Shown piece by piece: positions 62,939 to 64,000 of a DNA stretch of 64,000 bases (within the stretch, counting starts at the first letter, position 1; every line of letters begins with the position of its first letter). Under the pieces are notes generated by a model. The model did no database searches, was not told the origin of the DNA, and saw nothing but the letters and a program-made list of their open reading frames with translations. Made by a program: the position numbers and the translations under genes. This DNA comes from Kocuria sp. (GTDB lineage: Bacteria; Actinomycetota; Actinomycetes; Actinomycetales; Micrococcaceae): contig JAPSHS010000002.1 of assembly GCA_031179495.1 (NCBI GenBank), forward strand, positions 1 to 64,000, given 5' to 3'.

Positions 62939-64000
62939 TGCGCCGTAGCACCCAGTCCAAGGCCACCGTGGCGGCAGCGGCAGCGCTGCTGGCACTGACC
63001 GCCTGCACCACCGATCAGTCGATCGAGAACCCGCCCGCGGCCACCGAGGGCGGGGAGGCCGCCGCGACCGAGGAGGCCGGCGCCACCCCCGCCCCGGAAG
63101 GCGGTGACGAGTGGTTCGACCAGGCGGAGTACGACCAGCAGTTCGAGCAGCGCTCCGCCTCCTTCGAGGGCGATCCGGAGCAGCCCTGGACCCAGTACAT
63201 CGACGGTGAGATGACCGCGACCGCCGAGTTCGCGGCCGACGAGCCGCAGAAGGTGTGCTTCTCCAACGCCTCCATCTCCAACCCGTGGCGCCAGACCGGC
63301 TGGATCACCATGAACGAGCAGCTCAAGGTGCTCCAGGACTCCGGGGTGATCTCCGAGATGGAGACCCGCGACGCGCAGGACGACGACAACACGCAGATCG
63401 CCGACATCGACTACTTCATCGCCGAGGGCGGCTGCGACGCGTTCATCATCTCGCCCAACTCGACCGCCGCCCTGACGCCCGCGGTGGAGCGCGCCTGCGA
63501 GACCGGCAAGCCGGTGGTGGTCTTCGACCGGGGGGTGGAGACGGACTGCGCGACGACGTTCATCCACCCGATCGGCGGCTTCGCCTGGGGCATCGACTCG
63601 GCGAACTTCCTGGTGGACAACCTCCAGGAGGGCGACAAGGTGGTGGCCCTGCGCATCCTGCCGGGCGTCGACGTGCTCGAGCAGCGCTGGGCCGCGGCCG
63701 AGAAGATCTTCGAGGAGAACGGGATCGAGGCGACCGACTACTTCACCGGTGCCGATCCCACCGAGATCAAGAAGATCATCTCCGACGAGCTCGCCACCGG
63801 GGACGTGCAGGGCGTGTGGATGGACGCCGGGGACGGCGCCGTCGCGGCCATCGAGGCCTTCGAGGACGCCGGCGCGGACTACCCCGTGATGACCGGCGAG
63901 GACGAGATGAGCTACCTGCGCAAGTGGGAGGACACCGGCCTGACCGGCATCGCCCCGGTGTACTCGAACTTCCAGTGGCGCACCCCGCTGCTGGCGCTCG
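62935..64000 (+). CDS. CUT2 sugar-binding lipoprotein (3' truncated)
   Basis: The frame is open to the right edge, showing 355 residues. A signal peptide ends in the lipobox LTAC (C24). An acidic, Ala/Pro-rich linker and extra region (about 28-95) follows, then a type 1 periplasmic-binding fold (FSNASISNPWRQTGWITMN, CDAFIISPNSTAAL, KPVVVFDRG). It delivers the sugar to the two permeases. The ATG overlaps the permease stop; a second ATG follows directly at 62938. Sequence to the sugar-binding residues is too diverged to name the ligand. Confidence 0.92.
   Translation, partial: MMRRSTQSKATVAAAAALLALTACTTDQSIENPPAATEGGEAAATEEAGATPAPEGGDEWFDQAEYDQQFEQRSASFEGDPEQPWTQYIDGEMTATAEFAADEPQKVCFSNASISNPWRQTGWITMNEQLKVLQDSGVISEMETRDAQDDDNTQIADIDYFIAEGGCDAFIISPNSTAALTPAVERACETGKPVVVFDRGVETDCATTFIHPIGGFAWGIDSANFLVDNLQEGDKVVALRILPGVDVLEQRWAAAEKIFEENGIEATDYFTGADPTEIKKIISDELATGDVQGVWMDAGDGAVAAIEAFEDAGADYPVMTGEDEMSYLRKWEDTGLTGIAPVYSNFQWRTPLLAL

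Overview
The window is one continuous stretch of very GC-rich chromosome. Codons end almost always in G or C, many genes start with GTG, hairpins are extremely GC-rich, and -10 elements are of the TANNNT type. Gene content and order point to an actinobacterium, most likely a member of the Micrococcaceae such as Kocuria (inference; no 16S rRNA gene lies here). Nearly everything is core metabolism and housekeeping. I see no rRNA operon, prophage, transposase, CRISPR array or recognisable defence island.

Bases 1-9.4 kb hold the 3' part of an APC-type permease with a cytosolic tail, a TRAM-type RNA methyltransferase, aconitase and dxs, then a Rieske lipoprotein and a small helical protein. Bases 9.4-16.7 kb hold rnd-DUF3000, msrB, a hydrolase, a three-gene sulfur cluster (rhodanese, SufE, Cys-tRNA(Pro) deacylase) and zapE. 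Bases 16.9-17.6 kb carry four tRNA genes: Val(CAC) on the minus strand, and Gly-Cys-Val(GAC) on the plus strand. Bases 17.7-22.5 kb hold a PD-(D/E)XK-like gene, def-fmt-rsmB and rpe.

Bases 22.5-26.5 kb are a riboflavin operon (ribD-ribE-ribB-ribA-ribH) behind an FMN riboswitch and a terminator hairpin. Bases 26.6-37.5 kb are a histidine/tryptophan region: hisE-hisG-hisF, two small or lineage-specific genes, a Pr6Pr membrane protein, hisI, trpE, two small membrane proteins, a single reading frame that joins TrpC and TrpB, then trpA and lgt. Bases 37.5-46.2 kb hold gltBD behind a 300-nt leader, pyk behind a promoter and an intrinsic terminator with a T tract, a PaaI-type thioesterase and tRNA-Leu(CAA). 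Bases 46.3-54.7 kb hold pdtaR-polA, an Eis-like acetyltransferase, rpsA, and the divergent pair YigZ/coaE.

The last 10 kb looks more accessory: a BCCT transporter, a small gene with a palindrome over its promoter, a GAF-ANTAR regulator, and a ROK repressor divergent from a CUT2-type sugar ABC transporter whose binding-protein gene runs off the right edge.

The main points worth a second look are the TrpC-TrpB fusion, the attenuator-like pyk leader (or a small RNA), the repeated arrangement of a -10 element 6-7 nt before the start codon (leaderless mRNAs), the 16-bp palindromic operator candidate at 56622, and the first gene as a possible potassium rather than amino-acid transporter.
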